A stretch of 64,000 nt of DNA from Solirubrobacter ginsenosidimutans. Its GTDB lineage: Bacteria; Actinomycetota; Thermoleophilia; Solirubrobacterales; Solirubrobacteraceae. This document shows, piece by piece, positions 42,150-50,511 of this stretch (the stretch's first letter is position 1; every line of letters starts with the position of its first letter). Below the pieces are notes generated by a model. The model was not told the origin of the DNA. It was given only the letters and a program-made list of their open reading frames with translations, and did not search any database. The stretch covers positions 124,001 to 188,000 of the forward strand of contig NZ_JAPDOD010000004.1 in assembly GCF_027587205.1 (NCBI RefSeq), read 5' to 3'. The position numbers and the translations under genes are program-made.

Positions 42150-42701
42150 CTAGTGCGTCCAACCATTGAGGTTGTGACCGCCGTCGAGCGAGAGGGCGAG
42201 TTTGCGCAGACCGCGCGAGACCCTCGCGCGCGCCGTCGGCTCGCTGATGCCGAGCCGCCGCGCGACGACCTCGTAGTCGAGCTGCTCGACCACCCGCAGG
42301 TGCAGCGCGTCGCGCTGATCGACGACCAGGGTCGCCAGGGCCTGCACGGCCGGGCCGGGCTCGTCGCCCGCACGTTCGTCGCGCAGCTCGGCCGTGGTCT
42401 CCGTCCGCTCCAGCGTGAGCCGGTGCAAGCCGCGCTGTTCGACGCGGTCGCGGCGCACGTGTTCGGCCAGGACATTGCGCGCGATGCCCCACACCCACGG
42501 ATCGGCGTCCGGGCCGCCGCGGAAGCGCCGGGCGTGCTCCAGCGCCCGCGCGAACGTCTCCCCCACGAGGTCGCACGCGGTGTCGAGATCGCGGGTCCGC
42601 CGCAGGAAGAAATGGACGAGCCGCGGCCGGAGCCGCCGGTAGAGCTCGACGATGGCGTCCGCACCCAATCCCCGGTGCGAGATATGGCTTGCACTGCTCA
42701 C
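42150..42701 (-). CDS. ECF-family RNA polymerase sigma factor
   Basis: The 183-residue sigma factor has region 2 (LYRRLRPRLVHFFLRRTRD, DLVGETFARAL, PWVWGIARNVLAEHVRR) and region 4 (DQRDALHLRVVEQLDYEVVARRLGISEPTARARVSRGLRKL in outline). Start is GTG with GGAGGG six bases upstream. It is back to back with another ECF sigma gene 70 bp away. No anti-sigma factor follows; the next gene encodes a secreted protein. A TTGTCA/TTATG pair in the shared gap could be its promoter, weakly supported. Confidence 0.9.
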   Translation of the reverse strand: MSSASHISHRGLGADAIVELYRRLRPRLVHFFLRRTRDLDTACDLVGETFARALEHARRFRGGPDADPWVWGIARNVLAEHVRRDRVEQRGLHRLTLERTETTAELRDERAGDEPGPAVQALATLVVDQRDALHLRVVEQLDYEVVARRLGISEPTARARVSRGLRKLALSLDGGHNLNGWTH

Positions 42702-42771
42702 AACGTTCCCTCCAGCCCAGGGCGACTTCAGGCCATAAGAGGCGCGACGCCGAATTCTGTGACAAGGTCCA

Positions 42772-43407
42772 ATGGTGAGCGTCGTGTTCTACGCTCGCCC
42801 CAGCGTGCTCCGCCGCTTCCGCCAGCCAAAGTCGCGCGACTGCTTGCTCGCGCAGTCGTGGGAGGACCCAGAGGCCTTCGCGGCGTTCTTCGAGGCCTAC
42901 TCGGACCGCGTCCTCGGCTTTCTCGCGCGGCGCGTGCTCGATCCCGAGGTCGCGTTCGATCTGATGTCCGAGACGTTCGCCACGGCGCTGGAGCGCTCGC
43001 GCCAGTTCCGGGGGACGACGACGGAGGAGGAACAGGGCTGGCTGTTCGCGATCGCCCGCCGCGAGCTCTCGCAGTACTGGCGCGCGGGCAGAGTCGAGCG
43101 CAGCGCACTGCACCGGCTTTCCGTCACAGTGCCGGTGTTGACTGACCCCGAATTCGAGCGGATCGAGGAGCTGGCAGGGCTGGCGCCGCTGCTCGCCACG
43201 CTGCCGGAGGCCCTGGCCGCGCTGCCGTCCGACCAGCGGCGCGCGATCGAGCTGCGGGTCGTCGAGGAACGCGGCTACCCCGACATCGCCGCGACGCTCG
43301 ACGTCGCCGAGGCCGCGGCGCGGGCGCGCGTCTCCCGCGGGCTGCGGGCGCTGGCGCGCGCGATGGCCGCCTCGCCCACCGACGAACTCACGCGGGACCC
43401 GGCATGA
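42772..43407 (+). CDS. ECF-family RNA polymerase sigma factor
   Basis: The 211-residue sigma factor has region 2 (FFEAYSDRVLGFLARRVLD, DLMSETFATAL, GWLFAIARRELSQYWR) and region 4 (SDQRRAIELRVVEERGYPDIAATLDVAEAAARARVSRGL in outline). A ~25-residue N-terminal extension precedes region 2. The following gene overlaps (ATGA) and encodes a single-pass membrane protein that may be its anti-sigma or effector. It is divergent from the other ECF gene. Confidence 0.9.
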   Translation: MVSVVFYARPSVLRRFRQPKSRDCLLAQSWEDPEAFAAFFEAYSDRVLGFLARRVLDPEVAFDLMSETFATALERSRQFRGTTTEEEQGWLFAIARRELSQYWRAGRVERSALHRLSVTVPVLTDPEFERIEELAGLAPLLATLPEALAALPSDQRRAIELRVVEERGYPDIAATLDVAEAAARARVSRGLRALARAMAASPTDELTRDPA

Positions 43408-44075
43408 AGACCGCCGATCCCCGCCGGGCGGCACAGGACTCGATCCGTGACCAGTTGCTCGAGGCGGCGCGGCGAGACCTCGCCGTCGCCCCGCGCCGGC
43501 GGCGGTTCTCGTGGCGCTGGCGCGGCGCGGGCCTGGCCGTCGTCGCGCTGCTCGGCGTGAGCGTCGCCGCAGGCGCCACGGATCTGATCTCCGTCGGCGC
43601 GCCGCTGCCCGACGGCAGCGTGAAGGTGCCGCGCTACGCCCCACGCGGCGGCTCGCAGGTGAAGCTCGTGGTCAAGGCACCCGATCCCGACTCCGAGCTC
43701 GCGTGGGGCGCGGGCATCTACACCTCGAGCGGTGGGCAGCCCTGCATAATCGCGGGCCAGGTCCGCGGCGTGTCGCTGGGGCGGGTACGCGACGGGCGCT
43801 TCCGGCCCTACGAGCAGGGCACCACCGGAGCCTGCGGGAGCCTCCGCCACCTGCGCCTGTTCTCGGACGCGCTGACGATCCGCGAGACCCCCCCGCGCAC
43901 GATCCTCTACGGCCGCGCACAGCCGTCCGTGCGCTCCGTCAGCATCAACGACGACGGTCGGCGGCGATCCGTGCGTCCCGGCCCGGGCGGCGCGTTCCTC
44001 TTCGTCGTGCGTGGACTGATCCGCGTGAACGGGACCCGCCTCCGCGACCTCGACCTCCGGCCTGACCCGGCCTAA
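43404..44075 (+). CDS. Single-pass membrane protein, possible sigma-factor partner
   Basis: The 223-residue protein has a basic N-terminal cytoplasmic segment (about 1-40), one membrane helix (about 42-60) and an extracytoplasmic beta-rich domain with two Cys (GGQPCIIAG, TTGACGSLR). The ATGA overlap with the sigma gene suggests it regulates or is regulated with it. It lacks an obvious zinc anti-sigma motif, so the assignment as anti-sigma is inference. Its end overlaps the convergent cupin gene by 4 bp. Confidence 0.65.
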   Translation: MKTADPRRAAQDSIRDQLLEAARRDLAVAPRRRRFSWRWRGAGLAVVALLGVSVAAGATDLISVGAPLPDGSVKVPRYAPRGGSQVKLVVKAPDPDSELAWGAGIYTSSGGQPCIIAGQVRGVSLGRVRDGRFRPYEQGTTGACGSLRHLRLFSDALTIRETPPRTILYGRAQPSVRSVSINDDGRRRSVRPGPGGAFLFVVRGLIRVNGTRLRDLDLRPDPA

Positions 44076-44575
44076 TCCAGCACGGCGTCGAAGAACTCCA
44101 GCGGCTGCGCGGTCGCGCGCACGCCGTCGCCGATCGTCCCGTCGATCATCACGAACGCCATCTTCACGACCCGCTCGGACCGGTTCTCCCACGCGTGGTT
44201 GGTCCCGCGCTGGACGACCACGTCGCCGGCGCCCATCCGCGTCTCGGAGCCGTCGTCGAGCAGCAGCCAGGTCTCGCCGTCGAGCACGATGCCGACGTCC
44301 ACGGACTCCGTCCGGTGCATCGGCGAGGCGGCACCAGGCGACATCTCGGTGAAGCGGACGACGATGCCATTGGCATCGGGCGGCGTGCGCAGAGGGCGGG
44401 TCGTCGGCTCGGGCTCGGTCGCGTCGATCGCCGCGGGCACCGCGCTCGTGGCCCACAGCTCGTGGAAGACCGCGGTGCCGATGTCGAGCGTCTTGGGCGT
44501 CGGCGCGTCGGAGAGCACGACGGACTTCCCGGTCTCGTCGTGGCCGGTCACGATGCGGCGCGGAACCTCGGGCAT
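44072..44575 (-). CDS. Cupin-domain protein
   Basis: The 167-residue single cupin has the first motif around GAASPMHRTESVDVGIVLDGE and the second around MGAGDVVVQRGTNHAWENR, giving His/Glu/His metal ligands. It ends with a MAFVMIDG strand. It may be a small-molecule oxygenase/isomerase or a sensor; no family-specific residue resolves this. It stands alone on its strand, with DUF302 next upstream. Confidence 0.85.
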   Translation of the reverse strand: MPEVPRRIVTGHDETGKSVVLSDAPTPKTLDIGTAVFHELWATSAVPAAIDATEPEPTTRPLRTPPDANGIVVRFTEMSPGAASPMHRTESVDVGIVLDGETWLLLDDGSETRMGAGDVVVQRGTNHAWENRSERVVKMAFVMIDGTIGDGVRATAQPLEFFDAVLD

Positions 44576-44626
44576 GTGCGTGTCTCCTGGTCTCAGGCGG
44601 GTGGCGCGTCGAACATACGGGCTTCT

Positions 44627-44992
44627 TCAGACCCCCGTCGCCAGCGACCGCAGCGTCGCGGTCATCGCGTCCGCCACATCGGCGAGCTCGTCGCGCAAGA
44701 GCGTCCGCATGTCCCGGAACACGATCGCGGCGTGTCCTTTCCCGTCGGCGATCACGCCCATCCGCAGCGGCAGGTCGGCCGCCGCCGCGAGGTCATGCTC
44801 GAGGACGTCGGCACCCGCCGCGGGGTTCCCGAACACCAGCGTCCACGCGATGATCCCCGGCCGCCCGGCCGCCGCCATGTCACGCCCGTGGTCGACGACG
44901 GCGTACTCCGTCACCCCGCGCGCGACGAGCGCCTCCCGCAGCCGCAGGACGACGACCTCCGGCGCAGCGGCCACCTCGACTCGCTCGTACAC
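44627..44992 (-). CDS. DUF302-domain protein
   Basis: The 121-residue protein matches DUF302. It has an N-terminal helix with VVVLRLREALVARG, the core LVFGNPAAGADVLEHDLAAAADLPLRMGV (in outline) and the final strand GHAAIVFRDM. Members are small dimeric proteins of unknown function, often near heme or sulfur genes. The start is a GTG. No neighbour suggests a role. Confidence 0.85.
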   Translation of the reverse strand: MYERVEVAAAPEVVVLRLREALVARGVTEYAVVDHGRDMAAAGRPGIIAWTLVFGNPAAGADVLEHDLAAAADLPLRMGVIADGKGHAAIVFRDMRTLLRDELADVADAMTATLRSLATGV

Positions 44993-45100
44993 CTGGGCGA
45001 CGCTACGAAAGCCGCATGAGCATCGGCTAAGGGCGTTTGCGCGTGCCGGCCGCCTTCGACGAGTGGTCAGCGTGGAAGTGTCTCAACGCTCTCGGTGTAT

Positions 45101-45958
45101 TCAGCTGGCGACGCCGAGCTCGCCGGCGACGGCGCGCACGTGGGCGACGGCCGCGACGTAGTCCGCGTCGGAGTCGAGGTGCTCGACGAGGAACGGCGTG
45201 TCGGGGTCCAGGCGCTGCATCTCGCGGATGAACGCGTGGAAGTCGATGTCGCCGAGACCCGGGCGGCGCTCGGGCATGTCGAGGGTCAGCGCGTTGGTGA
45301 TCGTCATGTCCTTGGCGTGGACGGCGCGGACGTGCGGGCCGAGGGTGTCGAAGCACTCGCGCAGGAAGCGGGCGTTGTCGTAGAGCTTCGCCGGGGTGTT
45401 GATCATGTTGATCGGGTCGAGGTGCACGGCGAAGCGCGGCCGGTCGATGGCCTGCAGCAGCTCGAGGTAGCGCTCCGGGGAGTCGGGGAGCATGTAGGGC
45501 ATCGGCTCGAGCGAGTAGTAGGTGCGCGTGGGTGCGACCGCGTCGAGGATGTCGCGCACGCTGTCGACGATCAGCGCGAACGTGTCCGCGCTCAGGCTCT
45601 CCGGGTGGGGACCGTCCCACGTGCCGGCGAGTGAGCCGGCGACGTTCACGCAGCAGCGGGCGCCGACGCGGTCGGCCAGCGCGAGCTGCGCCTTGCAGCG
45701 CGCCAGGCCGGCGGCCCGTACCGCGTCGTCGGGGCTGATCGGGTTGGCCAGCCACGCGCCGATCTCCGCGATCGAGATCCCGGCCGCCTCCGCCGCCGCG
45801 GCGTAGGCGTCGACCTCGTCGAGCGGCGCGTCGTCGGCCAGCGGCCAGTACGCCGTGCGGAACCCCCGCTCGCGCAGGAGCACGATCCAGCCGTCGGCGG
45901 AGTCGAAGGTCCGTGGAAGCGGTGAGGCCAGGCGCACGGTTCGGGCCCATCGTCCCAT
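45101..45958 (-). CDS. Sugar phosphate isomerase/epimerase-like TIM-barrel protein
   Basis: The 285-residue xylose-isomerase-like TIM barrel has metal ligands consistent with the group: Glu in YYSLEPMPYM, Asp/His in FAVHLDPINMINTP, Asp in VHAKDMTI and Glu in FLVEHLDSDADY. It probably isomerises or epimerises a ketose or inositol-type sugar. Its ATG is only 11 bp from the ATG of the divergent aldo/keto reductase, so the two genes share control and probably pathway. Confidence 0.87.
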   Translation of the reverse strand: MGRWARTVRLASPLPRTFDSADGWIVLLRERGFRTAYWPLADDAPLDEVDAYAAAAEAAGISIAEIGAWLANPISPDDAVRAAGLARCKAQLALADRVGARCCVNVAGSLAGTWDGPHPESLSADTFALIVDSVRDILDAVAPTRTYYSLEPMPYMLPDSPERYLELLQAIDRPRFAVHLDPINMINTPAKLYDNARFLRECFDTLGPHVRAVHAKDMTITNALTLDMPERRPGLGDIDFHAFIREMQRLDPDTPFLVEHLDSDADYVAAVAHVRAVAGELGVAS

Positions 45959-45969
45959 AAGCTGCCGAG

Positions 45970-46896
45970 ATGGTCCGCTATGGAGGAGAGGGCCTGGCGT
46001 TTCGCACGCTTGGCCGGACCGGGTTGCAGGTCACACCGCTGTGTGTCGGGAGCGCGCCGCTCGGCAACACGCCGCTGGCTTACCAGCAGGCAGTCCCGCT
46101 AGAGGACGCACTGGCCACCGTGCGAAGGGTCTTCGAGGGCCCGATCAACTACCTCGACACGAGCAACAACTACGGCGACGCCGAGCAGCGCATCGGCATC
46201 GTCGTGCGCGAGCTCGGCGGCTTGCCCGACGGCTTCGTGCTCGAGACCAAGGTCGATCGCGACATGGAGACCGGGGACTTCTCCGGAGACCGCGTCCGGC
46301 GGTCCGTCGAGGAGAGCCTGCAGCGGCTCGGCCTCGACCGGCTCGGGCTCGTGCACTTCCACGATCCCGAGCACATCACGTTCGAGGAAGGCGTCGCGCC
46401 CAACGGTCCGCTCGAGGCCCTGCAGGAGCTCAAAGGCGAGGGCGTGATCGCCCACCTCGGCGTCGCCGGCGGACCGATCGACCTGATGCGCCAGTACATC
46501 CGCACGGGCGCGTTCGACGTCGTCCTCACCCACAACCGCTTCAACCTGATCGACCAGTCGGCCGAGCCGCTGCTGGACGAGGCGGCCGAGCTCGGCGTGG
46601 CGGTGCTCAACGCGGCCGCGTTCGGCGGCGGGATCCTGGCTGGATCGCGAGCGTCGAAGGGCTTCTTCGCCTACCGCAAGGCGAGCCCGGAGATCCTCGC
46701 CCGCGTCGACGCGCTCGACGCGGCCTGCGCGCGCCACGACGTCCCGCTCGCCGCCGCCGCCATCCAGTTCCCGATGCGCGAGAACCGCATCACCGCGACG
46801 CTCGCCGGCTGCGTCACGCCGGGCGAGGTCGACCGCCTGATCGAGAACGCTCGCCGGCCGATCCCGGACGAGTTGTGGGAGGAGATCGCACCATGA
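45970..46896 (+). CDS. Aldo/keto reductase
   Basis: The 308-residue protein has the aldo/keto reductase barrel: RTLGRTGLQVTPLCVG, the catalytic Asp/Tyr in NYLDTSNNYG, Lys in VLETKVD and His in GLVHFHDPE. The C-terminal NADP-binding loop lies in IQFPMRENRITATLAGC. It resembles D-threo-aldose/L-fucose dehydrogenases, so it likely oxidises a free aldose. The next gene (GH1) overlaps by 4 bp, which fits oxidation of the sugar the glucosidase releases. Confidence 0.88.
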   Translation: MVRYGGEGLAFRTLGRTGLQVTPLCVGSAPLGNTPLAYQQAVPLEDALATVRRVFEGPINYLDTSNNYGDAEQRIGIVVRELGGLPDGFVLETKVDRDMETGDFSGDRVRRSVEESLQRLGLDRLGLVHFHDPEHITFEEGVAPNGPLEALQELKGEGVIAHLGVAGGPIDLMRQYIRTGAFDVVLTHNRFNLIDQSAEPLLDEAAELGVAVLNAAAFGGGILAGSRASKGFFAYRKASPEILARVDALDAACARHDVPLAAAAIQFPMRENRITATLAGCVTPGEVDRLIENARRPIPDELWEEIAP

Positions 46897-48230
46897 GCTT
46901 TCCCGAGGGCTTCGCCTGGGGCACGGCGACCGCGAGCTACCAGATCGAAGGTGCGGTCGACGAAGGCGGGCGATCGAAATCGATTTGGGACACGTTCTCC
47001 CACACGCCCGGGAAGGTCGACGGCGGCGACAACGGCGACGTCGCCGACGACCACTACCACCGCTACGCCGAGGACGTGCAGCACATGGCCGACCTCGGCG
47101 TCGGCTGGTATCGCTTCTCGCTCGCCTGGCCGCGGCTGCAACCGGACGGCCGGGGCGCGCTCAACGAGGCGGGCGTCGACTTCTACGCCCGCCTGATCGA
47201 GGCGCTGCTGGCGAAGGACATCACACCCTGGGTGACGCTCTATCACTGGGATCTCCCGCAGGTCCTCGAGGACGCGGGTGGGTGGCCGGAGCGCGATACC
47301 GCCCAGCGCTTCGCCGAGTACGCGGCCGCGGTCTACGAACGCCTCAGCGACCGCGTCACCGCCTGGACGACGCTCAATGAGCCCTGGTGCTCCTCGATCC
47401 TCGGCTACTCGGCCGGCGCCCACGCGCCCGGCTTGACCGACGACGGCGCCTCAATCAAAGCCGCCCACCACCTCATGCTCGGCCACGGGCTGGCAATCGA
47501 CGCGATGCGGGCCAGAGGCGGCGACAGCGTCTTCGGCATAACGCTCAACCTGAGCCCTACAGATGCGGCCTCAGGCGCTCCGGAGGACGTCGATGCGGCC
47601 CGCCGCGCGGACGGGCTCGCCAACCGCCTCTTCCTCGACCCGCTCCTGAAGGGCACCTATCCGGACGACCTCGGGCTGCCGAGCGATCACATCGCCGACG
47701 GCGACCTGGAGACGATCAACGCCGACCTCGACTTCCTCGGCGTCAACTACTACTTCCGCACCGTCGTCCGGAAGGCCGCCGAGAAGGACGGCCCGACGAT
47801 CTGGCCGCTCCACCGCGACATCGACCCGGTCGAGCGCGGTCTGCCCAAAACCGAGATGGGCTGGGAGATCGACGCGCAGGGCCTTTACGACATCCTCGCG
47901 CGCGTCGCCCGCGACTACCCGGGCGTGCCGCTGTACGTGACCGAGAACGGCGCCGCGTTCGCGGATGTGAAGACCAACGGCGCCGTGCACGACCCGGACC
48001 GGGTCGAGTACCTGCGGGCGCATTTCGCGGCGGCGCAGCGCGCGATCGGAGACGGCGTCGACCTGCGCGGCTACTTCGTCTGGTCGCTGCTGGACAACTT
48101 CGAGTGGGCGTACGGCTTCAGCAAGCGCTTCGGCCTGATCCACGTCGACTACGAGACGCTCAAGCGCACGCCGAAGGACAGCGCCCGCTTCTACGCGCAG
48201 GTCACACGGGCGAACGGGTTGCCGGGGTAG
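46893..48230 (+). CDS. Beta-glucosidase, GH1 family
   Basis: The 445-residue single-domain GH1 barrel has the N-terminal signature FAWGTATASYQIEGA. The acid/base is Glu163 in TLNEPW, the nucleophile Glu351 in YVTENGAA, and the -1 subsite SLLDNFEWAYGFSKRFGL (in outline). It has no signal peptide and acts in the cytoplasm on beta-glucosides such as cellobiose. Start ATG 46893 overlaps the aldo/keto reductase stop, with GGGAGG in front. The end overlaps the convergent GH3 gene by 29 bp. Confidence 0.94.
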   Translation: MSFPEGFAWGTATASYQIEGAVDEGGRSKSIWDTFSHTPGKVDGGDNGDVADDHYHRYAEDVQHMADLGVGWYRFSLAWPRLQPDGRGALNEAGVDFYARLIEALLAKDITPWVTLYHWDLPQVLEDAGGWPERDTAQRFAEYAAAVYERLSDRVTAWTTLNEPWCSSILGYSAGAHAPGLTDDGASIKAAHHLMLGHGLAIDAMRARGGDSVFGITLNLSPTDAASGAPEDVDAARRADGLANRLFLDPLLKGTYPDDLGLPSDHIADGDLETINADLDFLGVNYYFRTVVRKAAEKDGPTIWPLHRDIDPVERGLPKTEMGWEIDAQGLYDILARVARDYPGVPLYVTENGAAFADVKTNGAVHDPDRVEYLRAHFAAAQRAIGDGVDLRGYFVWSLLDNFEWAYGFSKRFGLIHVDYETLKRTPKDSARFYAQVTRANGLPG

Positions 48231-50484
48231 TCAGCACGCGGTCGTGGCCGACCTCACGCTCCTCCCCCACGAGCTGGAGCGTGAGGCGGCCGCGGACGTC
48301 CGCGGCCGAGGCGCCGAGCGCGAGCCCGATCTCCCCGGGAATCACGACCCGCCGCAGGTCGACGCCCGTGAACGCGGTGCGGTCGGCGTGGAGCGTGAAC
48401 GTCACGCGCGCGGCCTCACCCGCCTCCAGCTCGACCCGGAGAAAGCCCGCGAGCTGGGTCACGGGCCGCGTCACGGGCGCGACGGGACCGCTCAGGTAGA
48501 GCTGAACGACCTCCGCCCCGGCCCGCTCGCCGGCGTTGCGGACGACGCATGAGACCTCAACCGAGCCGTCGGTCGCGATCTCCGCCGCGCTCAGCGCGAA
48601 CTCGCCGTACTCGAACGTCGTGTAGGAGAGCCCGTGGCCGAACGCGAACAGCGGCGTCGGGTCGAGGTTCGACACGCCCTCGCTGTTGCCGCCGAGGATC
48701 GGATGCAGGTACGTGCTCGGCTGCGCGCCCGCCACCCGCGGGACCTGGACGGGCAACCTGCCGGTGGGCATGACCTCGCCCGTGAGCACGCCGGCGACCG
48801 CCGCCGCGCCCTCCTCTCCCGGGAGGAACGCCTGGACCATCGCCGCCACGCGGCCTTCGTAGCGCCCCAGCGCATACGGCCGCCCGCTGATCACGACGAG
48901 CACGATCGGCGTCCCGGTCTTGATCAGCGCCTCGACCAGCTCGTCCTGGATGCCCGGCAGCGAGAGGTCCGCGGCGTCGCAGCCCTCGCCCGACGTGCCG
49001 CGGCCGAACAGGCCGGGCCGGTCTCCGACGGCGCACACGCACAGCTCCGCGGCGCTCGCGGCCTCGACGGCGGCGAGCAGCATCGTCGGATCGTCGTCCA
49101 TGACGTCGCAGCCCGGCGCATAGAGCGCGTGGCCGAGCACGTCGAGGAGCGTCGGCACCTCGACGCCGAGGCCCATGTCCGGGTGGCCGGCCATGACGCC
49201 GTGATTGGGGTAGGAGTAGCACCCGAGGAACGCGAGCGGATCGGCGGCGCAGGGCCCGACGAGCGCGAGCTGCCCGGGGCGCAGCGGCAGCGTGCCGTCG
49301 TTGGCGAGCAGCATGATCGAGCGCTCCGCCAGCTCCTTCGCCAGCGCGCGGTGCTCCGGCGGGTCGATGTCCAGCGGCCCGTCGGGCACCGTCGGCGTCC
49401 AGCCCGCGTCGAGCAGGCCGAGCTCGCCCTTCTGGCGCAGCACCCGCCGCGCCGCGCGGTCCACCAGCTCCTCCGGCACCGCACCCGCCCGCACGGCCTC
49501 CGCCAGCGGCTCGCCGTAGCAGCGCGTGTGCGGCAGTTCGACGTCGATCCCGGCCGCCAGCGACAGCGCACCCGCCTCGCCGGGCGTCCCCGCGACCTGG
49601 TGCATGTTCAGCAGGAAGACGATCGACCAGTAGTCGCTGACGACGGTTCCCTCGAAGCCCCACTCGTCGCGCAGCACACCCGTGAGCAACCCCGCATCGG
49701 CCGCGACCGGCAGTCCGTCGATCTCGGAGTAGGAGTTCATCACCGACCGGGCGCCGCCTTCGCGGATCGCCAGCTCGAACGGGATCAGGATCACGTCGCG
49801 CAGCGTGCGCGGCCCCATCGAGACCGGCGCGTGGTTGCGCGCCGCCTGCGAGGCGCTGTAGCCCGCGAAGTGCTTCAAGGTCGCGACGAGCCCGGTCGAC
49901 TCGAGGCCGCGCACGTACGCGGCCCCCATCATGCCGACCAGATACGGATCCTCGCCGAAGGTCTCCTCGACGCGGCCCCAGCGGTAGTCGCGAACCACGT
50001 CAAGCACCGGTGACAGTCCCTGGTGTGCGCCGGTGGCGCACATGCTCTCGCCGATCGCGGTCGTCATCCGCTCGACCCCCTCGGGATCGAACGTCGCGGC
50101 GAGCCCGAGCGGCGTCGGGAAGACCGTCGCGTGATAGGTCGTGAAGCCGGTCAGGCACTCCTCGTGGGCGATCGCGGGGACCTTGAGGCGGCTGCGCGCG
50201 ATCAGGTCGCGCTGCAGTTCGGCGAGCCGCCGCGCGCCGTCGGCCGGGTCGACCGGGCTCGTGCCGAGCGGGCGGGTGATGTGGCCCATCCCGTGCGCGG
50301 TCGCCTCCTCGAACGCCGCGGGCTCCGCGAACGCCTCCTGCATCGGCGCCACGTTGCCCGAGCCCAGCTCCGCCCCCACCCACACGCTGCCGAGCTGCGC
50401 GAGCTTCTCGTCGAGCGTCATCTCGGCCAGCAATGCCTCCACGCGTTCAGGCAGCGGGCGCGTCGTGTCCGTCCACGGCATCAT
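48202..50484 (-). CDS. Beta-glucosidase/beta-xylosidase, GH3 family
   Basis: The 760-residue GH3 enzyme has the N-terminal barrel with KHF motif at 204-206 and the nucleophile Asp284 in VVSDYWS. The second alpha/beta sandwich contains IMLLANDGTLPL, and a C-terminal fibronectin-III-like domain (about 650-755) ends it. Cytoplasmic: no signal peptide. It cleaves beta-glucosides or xylosides. Its start is 27 bp from the divergent GH51 gene, suggesting joint control for hemicellulose sugars. Confidence 0.93.
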   Translation of the reverse strand: MMPWTDTTRPLPERVEALLAEMTLDEKLAQLGSVWVGAELGSGNVAPMQEAFAEPAAFEEATAHGMGHITRPLGTSPVDPADGARRLAELQRDLIARSRLKVPAIAHEECLTGFTTYHATVFPTPLGLAATFDPEGVERMTTAIGESMCATGAHQGLSPVLDVVRDYRWGRVEETFGEDPYLVGMMGAAYVRGLESTGLVATLKHFAGYSASQAARNHAPVSMGPRTLRDVILIPFELAIREGGARSVMNSYSEIDGLPVAADAGLLTGVLRDEWGFEGTVVSDYWSIVFLLNMHQVAGTPGEAGALSLAAGIDVELPHTRCYGEPLAEAVRAGAVPEELVDRAARRVLRQKGELGLLDAGWTPTVPDGPLDIDPPEHRALAKELAERSIMLLANDGTLPLRPGQLALVGPCAADPLAFLGCYSYPNHGVMAGHPDMGLGVEVPTLLDVLGHALYAPGCDVMDDDPTMLLAAVEAASAAELCVCAVGDRPGLFGRGTSGEGCDAADLSLPGIQDELVEALIKTGTPIVLVVISGRPYALGRYEGRVAAMVQAFLPGEEGAAAVAGVLTGEVMPTGRLPVQVPRVAGAQPSTYLHPILGGNSEGVSNLDPTPLFAFGHGLSYTTFEYGEFALSAAEIATDGSVEVSCVVRNAGERAGAEVVQLYLSGPVAPVTRPVTQLAGFLRVELEAGEAARVTFTLHADRTAFTGVDLRRVVIPGEIGLALGASAADVRGRLTLQLVGEEREVGHDRVLTTPATRSPV

Positions 50485-50511
50485 GCTGGGAAGCTACTCC
50501 GGAGGAACAGA

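Noticed and set aside
43404..44075. Classical zinc-binding anti-sigma factor
   Set aside because: The H-x3-C-x2-C motif is absent, so only a possible partner is claimed.
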